Source: Chloroflexota bacterium (lineage in GTDB: Bacteria; Chloroflexota; UBA6077; SHYK01). From it: a stretch of DNA of 47,319 nucleotides. The notes below the pieces were generated by a model. That model was not told the DNA's origin. It searched no databases and saw only the letters and a list, made by a program, of their open reading frames with translations. Location of the stretch: contig DASRDP010000002.1 in assembly GCA_035652535.1 (NCBI GenBank), forward strand, positions 1-47,319. Reading direction: 5' to 3'. The position numbers and the translations under genes are program-made. Positions 7,706 to 16,715 of the stretch are shown piece after piece (within the stretch, counting starts at the first letter, position 1; each line of letters starts with the position of its first letter).

Positions 7706-8914
7706 GTGCGAGACGACGGTGCAGGGCCCGGCCCGCTCGCCGGCGTCCGGATCGTGGACCTGTCGCGCGTGCTGGCTGGCCCGTACTGCGCCATGCTCCT
7801 GGCCGATCTCGGCGCCGACGTCATCAAGATCGAGGAGCCGACCAGGGGCGATGAGACCCGCACCTGGGGCCCGCCCTTCGTGGCCGGCGAGAGTGCGTAC
7901 TTCCTCGCCATCAATCGCAACAAGCGCAGCGTCGCCCTGGACCTGCGCGACGAGAGCGCCCGCCAGCTGCTGTTCCGTATGCTCCGCGGCGCCGACGTGG
8001 CGATCGAGAATTTCAAGCTGGGCACGATGGAGCGGTGGGGCCTGGGCTACGAGCGACTTCACGTTGCGAACCCGAGGCTGGTTTACGGCCGGATCAGCGG
8101 CTACGGGCCGGACGGGCCGTACGCCGACCGGCCCGGGTACGACCTCATCGCGGAAGGCATGGGCGGGATCATGAGCGTGACCGGCGAGCCGGACGGCGAG
8201 CCGATGAAGGTCGGCGTCGCCATCGCGGACGTCACGACGGGTCTGTATCTCTGCTCGGCGATCCTCGCGGCACTACATGCCCGCGAGACGAGCGGCGTCG
8301 GCCAGCGCGTCGACGTCTCCCTGCTGGAGTCGGTCGTCGGATGGCTCGTGAACCTGGGGTCGAACTACCTGGCGGCGGGAAGCCGTCCCCGCCGACTCGG
8401 TAACGCCCACCCCAGCATCGTCCCCTACCAGGTGTTCCGGGCGCGCGATCGGCACTTCACGCTGGCCGTCGGGAACGATGGGCAGTTCGCGGCTCTCTGC
8501 GAGATCGTGGGGGAGCCCTCGCTCGCGGCCGATGCGCGGTTCGCGACGAACGAGGCGCGCGTCGCCAACCGCGACGAGCTCATCGGGCTGCTCAGCGAGC
8601 GGTTCGCCCAGCGCGACGCCGCCTACTGGGTGGGAGCGCTCCTCGCCCGCGGCGTGCCGAGCGGACCCATCAACGAGATTCCGGACGTGTTTGCCGACCC
8701 CCAGGTGCTGCACCGCCGGATGGTGGAGGAGGTGGAGCACCCAACCATTGGCAAGCTGAAGCTGGCCGGGATACCGTTCAAGCTGTCGGAGACGCCGGCG
8801 ACGGTGCGCCGAGCGCCGCCCCTCCTCGGACAGCACACGGACGAGGTGCTCGCGGAGCTGGGGCTCGGGCGAGACGAGATCGACAGGCTTCGCACGCGCG
8901 GGGCGATCCGGTGA
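7706..8914 (+). CDS. CaiB/BaiF class III CoA-transferase
   Basis: A 402-residue family III CoA-transferase. The N-terminal half reads LAGVRIVDLSRVLAGPYC then ADLGADVIKIEEP, a standard start for the family. Asp175 in VAIADVTTGL matches the catalytic aspartate that carries the acyl group as an anhydride. These enzymes move CoA between carboxylic acids. Because it lies back to back (128 nt) with a glutaryl-CoA dehydrogenase-like gene, glutarate or another dicarboxylate is the likeliest acceptor, with succinyl-CoA as donor; this is inference, and aromatic acids are alternatives. The GTG start at 7706 has GGAGG 5 nt upstream. The intergenic region probably holds promoters for both directions. Confidence 0.92.
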   Translation: MRDDGAGPGPLAGVRIVDLSRVLAGPYCAMLLADLGADVIKIEEPTRGDETRTWGPPFVAGESAYFLAINRNKRSVALDLRDESARQLLFRMLRGADVAIENFKLGTMERWGLGYERLHVANPRLVYGRISGYGPDGPYADRPGYDLIAEGMGGIMSVTGEPDGEPMKVGVAIADVTTGLYLCSAILAALHARETSGVGQRVDVSLLESVVGWLVNLGSNYLAAGSRPRRLGNAHPSIVPYQVFRARDRHFTLAVGNDGQFAALCEIVGEPSLAADARFATNEARVANRDELIGLLSERFAQRDAAYWVGALLARGVPSGPINEIPDVFADPQVLHRRMVEEVEHPTIGKLKLAGIPFKLSETPATVRRAPPLLGQHTDEVLAELGLGRDEIDRLRTRGAIR

Positions 8915-9060
8915 CGCGAAGTAGCCGAAATGGCCAACTGGGTCGACGGCCGTGGAAAAGATCTTGTCCGACAACCCTCGGCGGCTGTGGAGCGCGGCGT
9001 GACGTCGCCGCGCTGCATATAATCCGACCTGGCGTACGAGATCGCAGGGGGAGGACGCGG

Positions 9061-9483
9061 ATGCCCATCAAGGTCATCGATCTCAAGGAGATGGCGCGAA
9101 AGCCCGACGCGCGGCGGACGACGCTCATGAACGGCCCGAGCTTCAATGCCTTCTTTCACATCTACCTGGAGCCTGGACAGAAGGACGAGATGCACTGCCA
9201 CAACGCGGATGGCACCTTCTACGTCATCGAGGGCGAGTGCACCATGCACTTCCCGGATGGCGGCCAGTCCGTGCTGAAGCCCGGCATGGCAGGCCTGATC
9301 ACCGGTGGGTCCTTCTATCAGCTCCACAACTCGGGCGATGGGCCGATGGTGCTTCTTGGCCACCATGGGCGACCAAGCCAGGAGATGAAGACGATCCTCT
9401 ACGAAACGCGGAAGGAGCTAATTCGTCCCGGCCAGGAGAACGGAAGGGGCGAGGCTCCGAAATCGACCACGATCCTCGTCTAG
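9061..9483 (+). CDS. Small cupin-domain protein
   Basis: A 140-residue single-domain cupin. Motif 1 gives His45 and His47 in EMHCHNADGTFYVIEGE, and motif 2 contributes His89 in FYQLHNSG; together these are typical metal ligands. The ATG at 9061 follows GGGGAGGA. Such small cupins include dioxygenases, isomerases and sugar-binding proteins, so function is open. It ends convergently against the first family-5 lipoprotein gene 46 nt away. A second, longer cupin at 44435, which also neighbours a family-5 lipoprotein, has the same DEMHCH start of motif 1 and the same LHNPG/LHNSG second motif. Confidence 0.85.
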   Translation: MPIKVIDLKEMARKPDARRTTLMNGPSFNAFFHIYLEPGQKDEMHCHNADGTFYVIEGECTMHFPDGGQSVLKPGMAGLITGGSFYQLHNSGDGPMVLLGHHGRPSQEMKTILYETRKELIRPGQENGRGEAPKSTTILV

Positions 9484-9529
9484 GCGTAGAGGGCGGGCCA
9501 CCGGTTGGCAAGCCTCGCCCGATGGCTCG

Positions 9530-11248
9530 CTACGGTCGCCACTCCCATTTGTACGCGTAGAGGAAGGGGCCGCCGGACTCCGGCGTCTGGCGCGCCACCG
9601 GCCCCTGAAGCGCCGCGACCGCGGGGTCGACCTGCACGTCGAAGAAGTGCGGGATGATCGGCACCTGCTCGCTGATCACACGTTCCATGTCCGCGACGCG
9701 CTTCACTCGCTCGGGCTGGGCCAGGGTTGTGAGCCACCCGTCGTACGCCCGGTCGTACTCGGGGCTGCTCCAGCCTCCATAGTTCGACCCGTGCCAGCGG
9801 TTGTCCGGCCGCGGAATCGCATCCGTCGTGTAGTTGGCGTAGTAGTTGTTTCCGCCGCGGACCTGGAGGCCCGGCACGATAGCTGACGTTTCCGGCAGCC
9901 GCATCTGCGCCAGGGGAACGACAGCCTGACTGACGTCAAAGCCCGACCGTCGAAGGTTGTCGACGTACGTCGCGGCAACGGACTCGTTTCGGATGCCCGC
10001 CGTCGACGACACGCTGAACTGCAGCCGCTGCCCGTCCCGCCCCACGAAGAATCCGTCGGCGCCCTTGGCGAATCCCGCCTCTTCCATGAGCTGCTGCGTC
10101 CGCTTCGGGTCGTAGGGGTGCTTCTGGATCGCGCTTTCGATCTGCGCGTAGTAGTCGACCCGGGGTGAGGTCAACGTGTCGGTTGAGACGCCCTTCCCTT
10201 CGGTCAGCACATTGACGGCCGTGGCGGCGTCGATGGCAAAGGCCACGGCCCTCCGTATCCGCACGTCGAGCAGCGCCGGCGTCTCGACGTAGTCGGGCCG
10301 CAGCTGAAACGACGTGTAGCGGAGCGTCACCGGCGTGTAGAGCACCCTGCCGCCTTTGTCCTGCGCCCACTGCTGCTCGAGGACGAGCCCATCTGGGACA
10401 GAGAGCACGTAGTCGCTGACGTAGTGAACCTCGCCCGCCTGGACGTTCGCGAGAGCCGTCTGGGCGTCCGGGATAAAGGCGACTTTGATCCGCTCGATCT
10501 TCGGCTTGCCAAATACGAAGCCATCGAACGCTTGCCCCTCGATGAAGGCGCCGGGCTCCCACGCCGTCACCCGATAGGGCCCGAGGCCGACGTAGTCCGT
10601 GCTCCAATACGGGAGGGCCGTGAATGCCTCTGGCTCGAGTGTGCGGAACGGGTCGGCGAGCAAGTGGCTTGGCAGGGCCGGGAAGCCGTCTTCCAGTACC
10701 GCGGCGTCAGCATAGAGCTGGTTCCAGCGTATCACCACCGTCTGAGCGTCCGGGGCGTCAACGGCCTGGATCTGACCGATGGGGGCCGAAGAGGACTGGC
10801 CCAGGTCGGGGGTGGCATAGACGCGGTAGGCGAAGGCGAAGTCCTCGGCCAGGAGAGGCTGTCCATCGTGCCAGGTCAGGTTGGGCTTGAGCTTGTAGGC
10901 CGTCTCCATGGTGCCGTCGGGGAACACCTTCCAGGAGTCCGTATTCAGCTCGGGCAGCGCCTCCGCGAGGTATGGATGCGGCGCCTCGCGCTCGTCCCGG
11001 TAGTCCAGCTCCGCGTTGAACAGGTCGTTGGGCGGGGTGAGCAGGCCCGAGAACGACGCGACGGGCCTCGCCGCGACGCTCGGCGGCTCGCCCCGAACGG
11101 CGAATACGACGGTCGGCTGGGGGCCGCTGGATCCCTCCGGCCGGTCGCCGGACATGCGCTGACCCGCCGGCGCGGACGGGCTCCCGCAGGCGACGCCAAT
11201 GGCGGCGAGGAGCATACCTATCGCAAACATCGAGCGTTGCGCCGTCAT
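9530..11248 (-). CDS. Family-5 solute-binding lipoprotein (DppA/OppA type), copy 1
   Basis: A 572-residue extracellular solute-binding protein. A short signal peptide ends in a lipobox (IGVAC, Cys about residue 21) followed by a Ser/Pro/Gly linker, so it should be lipid-anchored on the outer face of the membrane. The SBP_bac_5 landmarks are TYKLKPNLTWHDGQPL-type wording near residue 118, TDYVGLGPYRVTAWEPG near 225, and a terminal tryptophan-rich YKWEW. The family binds peptides, nickel, opines, sugars and other solutes for ABC importers. GAGGAG precedes the ATG. It is divergent from copy 2 (185 nt) and shares with copies 2, 3 and 8 the TDY(V/I)GxGPY(R/K) segment, marking them as one subgroup. 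No permease or ATPase gene is nearby. Confidence 0.93.
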   Translation of the reverse strand: MTAQRSMFAIGMLLAAIGVACGSPSAPAGQRMSGDRPEGSSGPQPTVVFAVRGEPPSVAARPVASFSGLLTPPNDLFNAELDYRDEREAPHPYLAEALPELNTDSWKVFPDGTMETAYKLKPNLTWHDGQPLLAEDFAFAYRVYATPDLGQSSSAPIGQIQAVDAPDAQTVVIRWNQLYADAAVLEDGFPALPSHLLADPFRTLEPEAFTALPYWSTDYVGLGPYRVTAWEPGAFIEGQAFDGFVFGKPKIERIKVAFIPDAQTALANVQAGEVHYVSDYVLSVPDGLVLEQQWAQDKGGRVLYTPVTLRYTSFQLRPDYVETPALLDVRIRRAVAFAIDAATAVNVLTEGKGVSTDTLTSPRVDYYAQIESAIQKHPYDPKRTQQLMEEAGFAKGADGFFVGRDGQRLQFSVSSTAGIRNESVAATYVDNLRRSGFDVSQAVVPLAQMRLPETSAIVPGLQVRGGNNYYANYTTDAIPRPDNRWHGSNYGGWSSPEYDRAYDGWLTTLAQPERVKRVADMERVISEQVPIIPHFFDVQVDPAVAALQGPVARQTPESGGPFLYAYKWEWRP

Positions 11249-11433
11249 GGCTATCTCCTCGTCCCGCTAACCCTTAGGTTGACGTCCCTCGCGTTCGCCG
11301 CGGAACACGCGACGTTGCGCGGCATCGATCTCTTGTGCGATTCTTAGCTAACTCTTATCAGGAGACCCCGGTCAAGGGTACATCGGATCCCCGTTTCCGG
11401 GTAGGTTTTCGGTCCCATCGAGAAGGGAAGACC

Positions 11434-13185
11434 ATGCGTCACTGGCAATTCGTCCTCCCGGTGACCATGGTCGCTGTCGTGCTCGCGTCGTGCGCCGGCC
11501 CCACGGCGAGCGGCTCACGCCCCGGTGAAGGGTCCGCATCTCGACCGCAGCAGGAGGCGGGAAGCCCGGGCAAAACACTGGTGGTGGCGACCCGGGCGGA
11601 GCCACCCAGCCTCAGTCCGAAGCCGTTCCGCTCTCTGGGCCTGACGTCCGATCTCTCTGGGCGCATGTTCAATGCCGGCCTCGTGATCCGCAACGACGAC
11701 GGCGATCCTCAGCCTTACCTCGCCCAATCAGTTCCCCAGGTGAACTCGGATGCTTGGCGGGTCAACCCCGACGGGACGATGCAGACGACGTACAAGCTCA
11801 AGCCCAACCTGACCTGGCATGACGGCCAGCCGCTGACAGCCGACGATTTCGTCTTTGCCTTTGAGGTCTTCAGCAATCCCACGTTCGGAGTGGCTGGCTC
11901 GCCGCCGGTCAATTTCATGGCCGGGGTGACCGCGCCGTCCCCGGACACCATCGTGGTCGACTGGAACCGAACGTTTCCGTACGCAAACGAGCTGGAGGCA
12001 GGAAGCGGCGGCACGGGAAATAACGCGTTTCCGCCGCTGCCGCGCCATATCCTCGGGCAACCGTTCCAGTCGACCGATCCCGACGCCTTCATGGCTTCCA
12101 CCTTCTGGACAACCGACTACGTTGGGGCCGGGCCGTACAAGCTCGACCGCTGGGAGACCGGCGCATTCCTCGAAGGGGCTGCCTTCGATGGGCACGTGCT
12201 GGGCAAGGCGAAGATTCCCAGGATCCGGGAGCTGTTCATCGGAGACCCCAACACCGTCATCGCCAATATGCTCTCCGGAGAGGCGCAGCTCACGGCGGGT
12301 GACTCTATCCGCTTCAACGACGGCGAGGTGCTCGAAACGCAATGGGGCGATCGCGGAACCGTGATCGATGCGCCCAACCTGTACCGGATGGTGCAGTTCC
12401 AGCGCCGCCCGGAGTTCGCCAGCACGATGGCATTCACCGATCTTCGGGTTCGACAGGCGCTGCACTACGGCGTCGACTTCGACTCCTTGAACGAAGCCGT
12501 TCAGGGCGGCAAGACGACCGCGGCCATCGGTCCCATACCGCCGACCGCCACGTACTACCGGCAGCTCGACCAGGCCGTCATGCACTATCCGTACGACCCG
12601 TCCAAAGTCGCGCAGCTCATGTCCGCAGCGGGCTTCATCAAGGGATCGGACGGCGTGTGGAATAGCCCCGATCCCGCGTTCGGACGGATGTCCTTTGAGA
12701 CGAACGTCCTGGCGTCTCCAGACAGCGACAACGAGATGCACATCATGGCCGACACGTGGCGCAAGCTGGGCTTCGACGTGAAGGAGGTAGACTGGCCGCC
12801 GTCGCAGGGCCGCGACCGGGAGTTTCGAAACGCATTCCCCGGTCTGTCGACAACCAGCACGCCGCCCGGCGAGAACGCGTTGACGGAGTATCGAAGCGAT
12901 CGCATTCCGACGGCCGCGAATCGCTGGAACGGGACCAACCGGGGCGCGTGGGCCGGTACGCCCGCGTACGACCGTCTCGTGGACACGTGGGAGACGAGCC
13001 TGGTGAAGGACGAGCGCACGCAGGCCGTGATTCAGATGAACCGGATTCTCAATGACGACTGCGTGGTCATCAATCTCTACTGGAAGCTGGCCGCGCAGGC
13101 CTTCGCTCGCGGAGTGACTGGCCCCCGCATCACGAGCCTGGACGGCAGCGCCGACTGGAACATCCACGAGTGGGAGTATCGGTAG
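11434..13185 (+). CDS. Family-5 solute-binding lipoprotein, copy 2
   Basis: A 583-residue lipoprotein starting at the ATG at 11434 (AAGGGAAGACC upstream). An earlier in-frame ATG at 11335 would put 33 non-signal residues before the signal peptide, so it is rejected. The lipobox is VLASC, followed by a low-complexity Gly/Ser/Pro linker. SBP_bac_5 signatures are clear: KLKPNLTWHDGQPLTADDF, TTDYVGAGPYKLDRWETG, AFDGHVLGKAKIPRI and a final HEWEYR. It is in tandem with copy 3 (68 nt between them) and divergent from copy 1, consistent with local duplication followed by divergence. The ligand is unknown. Confidence 0.93.
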   Translation: MRHWQFVLPVTMVAVVLASCAGPTASGSRPGEGSASRPQQEAGSPGKTLVVATRAEPPSLSPKPFRSLGLTSDLSGRMFNAGLVIRNDDGDPQPYLAQSVPQVNSDAWRVNPDGTMQTTYKLKPNLTWHDGQPLTADDFVFAFEVFSNPTFGVAGSPPVNFMAGVTAPSPDTIVVDWNRTFPYANELEAGSGGTGNNAFPPLPRHILGQPFQSTDPDAFMASTFWTTDYVGAGPYKLDRWETGAFLEGAAFDGHVLGKAKIPRIRELFIGDPNTVIANMLSGEAQLTAGDSIRFNDGEVLETQWGDRGTVIDAPNLYRMVQFQRRPEFASTMAFTDLRVRQALHYGVDFDSLNEAVQGGKTTAAIGPIPPTATYYRQLDQAVMHYPYDPSKVAQLMSAAGFIKGSDGVWNSPDPAFGRMSFETNVLASPDSDNEMHIMADTWRKLGFDVKEVDWPPSQGRDREFRNAFPGLSTTSTPPGENALTEYRSDRIPTAANRWNGTNRGAWAGTPAYDRLVDTWETSLVKDERTQAVIQMNRILNDDCVVINLYWKLAAQAFARGVTGPRITSLDGSADWNIHEWEYR

Positions 13186-13253
13186 TGCTCCGGTGATCAC
13201 GATCGGATAGTCGCCCTCCGCGACGGGGGGCGGGCCAGTGCGGGAGGTGAAGG

Positions 13254-14963
13254 ATGCGGAAAATTGCGGCGCTCGTACCTGCCATCTCGATCGCCGTGCT
13301 GCTGGCAAATTGCGCTGCTCCTCCATCCGGGCGGACGTCCGGTCAGACCACCGATCAAACTCCGGTTTCACCTCAGCGAACGCTGGTCATCATCGCGCGG
13401 GGCGAACCACCCAGTCTCGCCGCAAAGCCGCTCGTGGGCTATTCCGGGTCTCTCAACCCCCCGTTGCGCTTGTTCAACGCTACTCTCGACGAGCTCGATG
13501 AAAACGACGTTTCCCACCCGTATCTCGAACAGGAGCTGCCAAGGCTCAACACAGACAGCTGGCGAGTCGCGCCCGATGGAACCATGGAGACAACCCATAT
13601 CCTTCGCCCGAACCTGACTTGGCACGATGGACAAGTGCTTACCGCGGACGATTTCGTCTTTGGGTGGCAGGTGTTCGCGACTCCCGAGCTCGGCGCGGGC
13701 GGCACGAAGCCGATCAAGCAAATGGCGGAGGTGGTCGCAAAGGATCCCCGGACCGTGGTCATCCGGTGGCGTCAGCCATTCCCTGAGGCTGACCAGCTGG
13801 ACACATCGTTCCAACCGCTTCCTCGACACCTCCTTCAGCGCTCGTACGACCAAGGGGACTGGTCGGCTTTCGTCAACGATTCGTTCTGGACCACCGACTA
13901 CATCGGGCTCGGGCCCTACAAGGTGGGAACCTGGGAGGCCGGGGACTACCTCGAGGCCGATGCCTTTGCCGGACATGCCCTGGGCCGACCAAAGATTGAC
14001 CGCGTGAAGCTGGAGTTCGTGTCCGATTCCAACACTGCGCTCGCCAAGATGCTGAGCGGCGAAGCCCAATACGTCGCCGACTACGTCCTCGGACACCAGG
14101 ACGGTGCAACGCTCGACGAACAGTGGGCGGGGGACAACGCGGGGACCGTTGTGTTCGCCCCGGTCCTCTTTCGCTTCACGCAGATCCAGCTGCGGCCGGA
14201 GTACGCTGATCCAAAGGCTGTGCTCGACGTACGCTTCCGCAGAGCGCTCGCTCATGCCTTCGACACCCCGGGAGCGGTCGAAGCGTTCACAGGCAGCAAG
14301 GGACTCATTACATACTCACTGAGCTGGCCGAAAGCGGACTACTATCCCGAGATTCAGAAGGCCATCACCGAGCGAAAATATGATCCCCGGCGGGCACAGC
14401 AGCTACTCGAAGAATTCGGGTTGGAGCGGGGCGCCGACGGCTTCTATGCTGGGTCCAACGGTGAGCCGCTGCAGATCGATCTGTGGAATACGGGTGGTAC
14501 CTTTGAGCGGGAGAACCGGGTCTTCGCCGACAGTCTGCGCAAGGCGGGAATCGACGCCAATCCGCGAACCCTTGGGCCCGCGCGCCTGCGCGACGAGAAG
14601 GCGCGAGCCCTCATCGGCGGTCTCTTCACCGGCGGGCTCGGGAGCGATCGGCTGACCCCGTTTACCAGCAACAGCATTCCGCGGCCGGAGAACCACTGGA
14701 CCGGCACAAACCGCGGCGGCTGGAGCAATCCCGACTATGATCGATTCTGGCAAGCGTGGAACACGACCCTCGCCCCGTCGGAACGAATTCAGGATATTGC
14801 ACAGATGGAGCACATCCTCAACGCGGACGTGGGCATCATTCCCCACTATTTCACCGACGTGGTCACAGCCTGGTCATCGCAGCTCAAGGGTCCAGTGGCC
14901 CGAACGTCGCCGGACGCGCCCGCGGAGATCTACCGCATCGAGACGTGGGAATGGGGCTCGTGA
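13254..14963 (+). CDS. Family-5 solute-binding lipoprotein, copy 3
   Basis: A 569-residue lipoprotein whose ATG at 13254 follows GGGAGGTGAAGG. Signal peptide and lipobox (LLANC) are followed by a Ser/Thr/Pro linker. SBP_bac_5 landmarks include LRPNLTWHDGQVLTADDF, FWTTDYIGLGPYKVGTW, GRPKIDRVKLEF and a C-terminal ETWEWGS. It lies 68 nt behind copy 2 and is probably co-transcribed with it. It ends convergently against the M24-family gene, 43 nt away. This copy appears closer to copies 1, 2 and 8 than to copies 4-7, judged by the TDYxGxGPY segment. Confidence 0.93.
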   Translation: MRKIAALVPAISIAVLLANCAAPPSGRTSGQTTDQTPVSPQRTLVIIARGEPPSLAAKPLVGYSGSLNPPLRLFNATLDELDENDVSHPYLEQELPRLNTDSWRVAPDGTMETTHILRPNLTWHDGQVLTADDFVFGWQVFATPELGAGGTKPIKQMAEVVAKDPRTVVIRWRQPFPEADQLDTSFQPLPRHLLQRSYDQGDWSAFVNDSFWTTDYIGLGPYKVGTWEAGDYLEADAFAGHALGRPKIDRVKLEFVSDSNTALAKMLSGEAQYVADYVLGHQDGATLDEQWAGDNAGTVVFAPVLFRFTQIQLRPEYADPKAVLDVRFRRALAHAFDTPGAVEAFTGSKGLITYSLSWPKADYYPEIQKAITERKYDPRRAQQLLEEFGLERGADGFYAGSNGEPLQIDLWNTGGTFERENRVFADSLRKAGIDANPRTLGPARLRDEKARALIGGLFTGGLGSDRLTPFTSNSIPRPENHWTGTNRGGWSNPDYDRFWQAWNTTLAPSERIQDIAQMEHILNADVGIIPHYFTDVVTAWSSQLKGPVARTSPDAPAEIYRIETWEWGS

Positions 14964-15006
14964 ACCTGACCGCTGGAATCTCCCCAGCCCGGGGCTCCCC
15001 CCACGA

Positions 15007-16194
15007 TCAACACGGAATGACGATCAGGTCGTGAGGCTGCGTGCCCAGACGCCTTCCCCCTGAGGCAGTCACGGCGACGGTGTCCCCCCAGGTGATGCCG
15101 GGTCCGCCCTCGCGCCGGACGTTTGGCTTCACGATGAAGGCGTTCCCTTCTTGCAGGACAAAATTCGCGATCTCCGGCGTCATCTCCCCGCCCACGAGGA
15201 GTGGCCGGTCCTCGCCGAGCCCGCGGCCGTGCATGGTGAGGGTGGCTTTACAGCCGATCTCCTGCGCCACGTCGTCGATGGCGCTCGCGATCTCCCCAAA
15301 TCGCGTGCCCGGCGTCATGCGCTCCAACGCGGCGTTGAACACGGTGCGCTGCATCTCCATCGCATCGCGCAACGGCGCCGGCGCGTCGCCCAGCACGGCG
15401 GGCTGGACGCGCTGAGCCACGTATCCCATGTACTTGCCGTCGATCTCGTTGTCGAGCCGGTCGCCGGGCTGGAGCGGCCGGCGCGTCGGAAGAAAGGCGT
15501 CGCGCACCTGCCCGGATCCGGTCCCCCAGAGAACCATAGTCGGGACCTCTCCGCCCGCCATGAGCATCCTGTGGTACAGAGCGGCGTACACCTGGTAGTC
15601 GGGGACGCCCGGTCGCGCTGCGTCGACGAAGCCGCGGATCGCCTCTTCGGCAATGGCCGCCGCGCGCTCCATGACGGATAGCTCTTCGGGGCTCTTGACC
15701 GCGCGCAGCTCCGCCATCATCACGGTGACGTCCACAAACGTCGCGTTGGGGAAGGCCGCGCGAAACGCCTCGAAAAATCGGTGAGGGATCGTGCCCTCCG
15801 GGGTCCGCACCCCGCCCTCCAGGCCGACAACCCCAATTTGCGCACGGTCCAGCTTCAACTCGCGCATGCGGTCGATCATGGGGGCGGACCAGGTGTGGCG
15901 CTTTGGCGTGCGGAGATCGCCGACCCATTCCTGAGCGCGCGACCAGAACTCAGGGCGATTGAGGACGATGGCGGTGACATCACCTTGGCGCGGAAAGACG
16001 CACGCGGTCTCCGAGCAATTGCCGCCGATATGCGTGAGGTAGCGCGTGTCCGCGGCGTACAGCTCCCAGTGACCGGTATGGGGCGGTGTGATGATGCACG
16101 CCAGATCGCGCTCGTCCATAGCGCGTCGAACCCGTGCCCAGCGCCGATCGCGCTCCGCGATTGTCAACCGTGGCAGATCGATCAATTCGGCCAT
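15007..16194 (-). CDS. M24-fold (creatinase/Xaa-Pro dipeptidase-like) hydrolase with altered metal site
   Basis: A 395-residue two-domain 'pita-bread' protein: an N-terminal creatinase-like domain (residues about 10-150) and a C-terminal M24 domain. In metal-dependent M24 peptidases the ligands are Asp, Asp, His, Glu, Glu. My alignment by eye gives Glu250 (DNEIDGKYMGY), Gln261 (YVAQRVQ), His322 (MHGRGLGED), Lys356 (IVKPNV) and Gly370 (TWGDTVAVT). Only the His and one acidic residue remain, so a dinuclear metal centre is unlikely. Creatinase itself works without metal, relying on a His, so a metal-free amidinohydrolase- or C-N-hydrolase-type reaction is possible. GGGAGG precedes the ATG. It is convergent with family-5 lipoprotein copy 3. 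Confidence 0.88.
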   Translation of the reverse strand: MAELIDLPRLTIAERDRRWARVRRAMDERDLACIITPPHTGHWELYAADTRYLTHIGGNCSETACVFPRQGDVTAIVLNRPEFWSRAQEWVGDLRTPKRHTWSAPMIDRMRELKLDRAQIGVVGLEGGVRTPEGTIPHRFFEAFRAAFPNATFVDVTVMMAELRAVKSPEELSVMERAAAIAEEAIRGFVDAARPGVPDYQVYAALYHRMLMAGGEVPTMVLWGTGSGQVRDAFLPTRRPLQPGDRLDNEIDGKYMGYVAQRVQPAVLGDAPAPLRDAMEMQRTVFNAALERMTPGTRFGEIASAIDDVAQEIGCKATLTMHGRGLGEDRPLLVGGEMTPEIANFVLQEGNAFIVKPNVRREGGPGITWGDTVAVTASGGRRLGTQPHDLIVIPC

Positions 16195-16304
16195 GGCGGT
16201 TCGCCTCCCAGTTTGCCGCCCGAGTCTAGCATGCCTAGAATGGAGTCTGACTCCGTGCTCGCGCGATTAGTCAGAAGAACGAGGTTCATGCTGGAGGATG
16301 GGAC

Positions 16305-16715
16305 GTGCTGGGTGAGAAAATCGGCGAAATGACCGGCCGCGTGACGGGAATGCGAGTCCTACCCGGCGATGACTACCGCTTCATCAAGATGGAGATCACG
16401 GTTGACGAATCCGGCAAGGTCTTCGGTGTCGACGCGCGAAACATCGGCACATACACCGTGTTCGAGCGGGTCCCGGGCCAGCTCTATGGCTCAGGGCAGG
16501 GCATTTTGGAGACATCCGACGGCCAGGGCGCAATCTGGACTGGTCACGGCGTCAGCAAGATGATGGCTGGCATGCGCGCGGCTTTCCGATTCTCCATCGC
16601 CTTCCAGGCCGGCCCGGGCGGCTCGCTCTCGCGGCTCAACGAAGTCCTTGTCGTCGGCGAGCACGACGTGGACGAACAGGGGAGGACGAAGACAACGATC
16701 TGGGAGTGGAAGTAA
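16305..16715 (+). CDS. Conserved protein of unknown function, 136 residues
   Basis: I do not recognise a named domain. The GTG start at 16305 has GGAGG 7 nt upstream. The protein has no signal peptide or membrane segment and looks like an all-beta barrel: alternating hydrophobic strands with Gly-rich turns (YGSGQG, DGQGAIWTGHGVSK) and a strongly conserved-looking tail (RLNEVLVVGEHDVDE...WEWK). From memory, similar short proteins ending in WEWK occur in archaea and Chloroflexota, and a calycin or allene-oxide-cyclase-like barrel is a guess. The stop codon abuts the stop codon of the convergent VOC gene with no base between them. Confidence 0.75.
   Translation: MLGEKIGEMTGRVTGMRVLPGDDYRFIKMEITVDESGKVFGVDARNIGTYTVFERVPGQLYGSGQGILETSDGQGAIWTGHGVSKMMAGMRAAFRFSIAFQAGPGGSLSRLNEVLVVGEHDVDEQGRTKTTIWEWK

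Noticed and set aside
11728-13371. 547-codon minus-strand frame
   Set aside because: Antisense to lipoprotein copy 2; no motif and no ribosome site.
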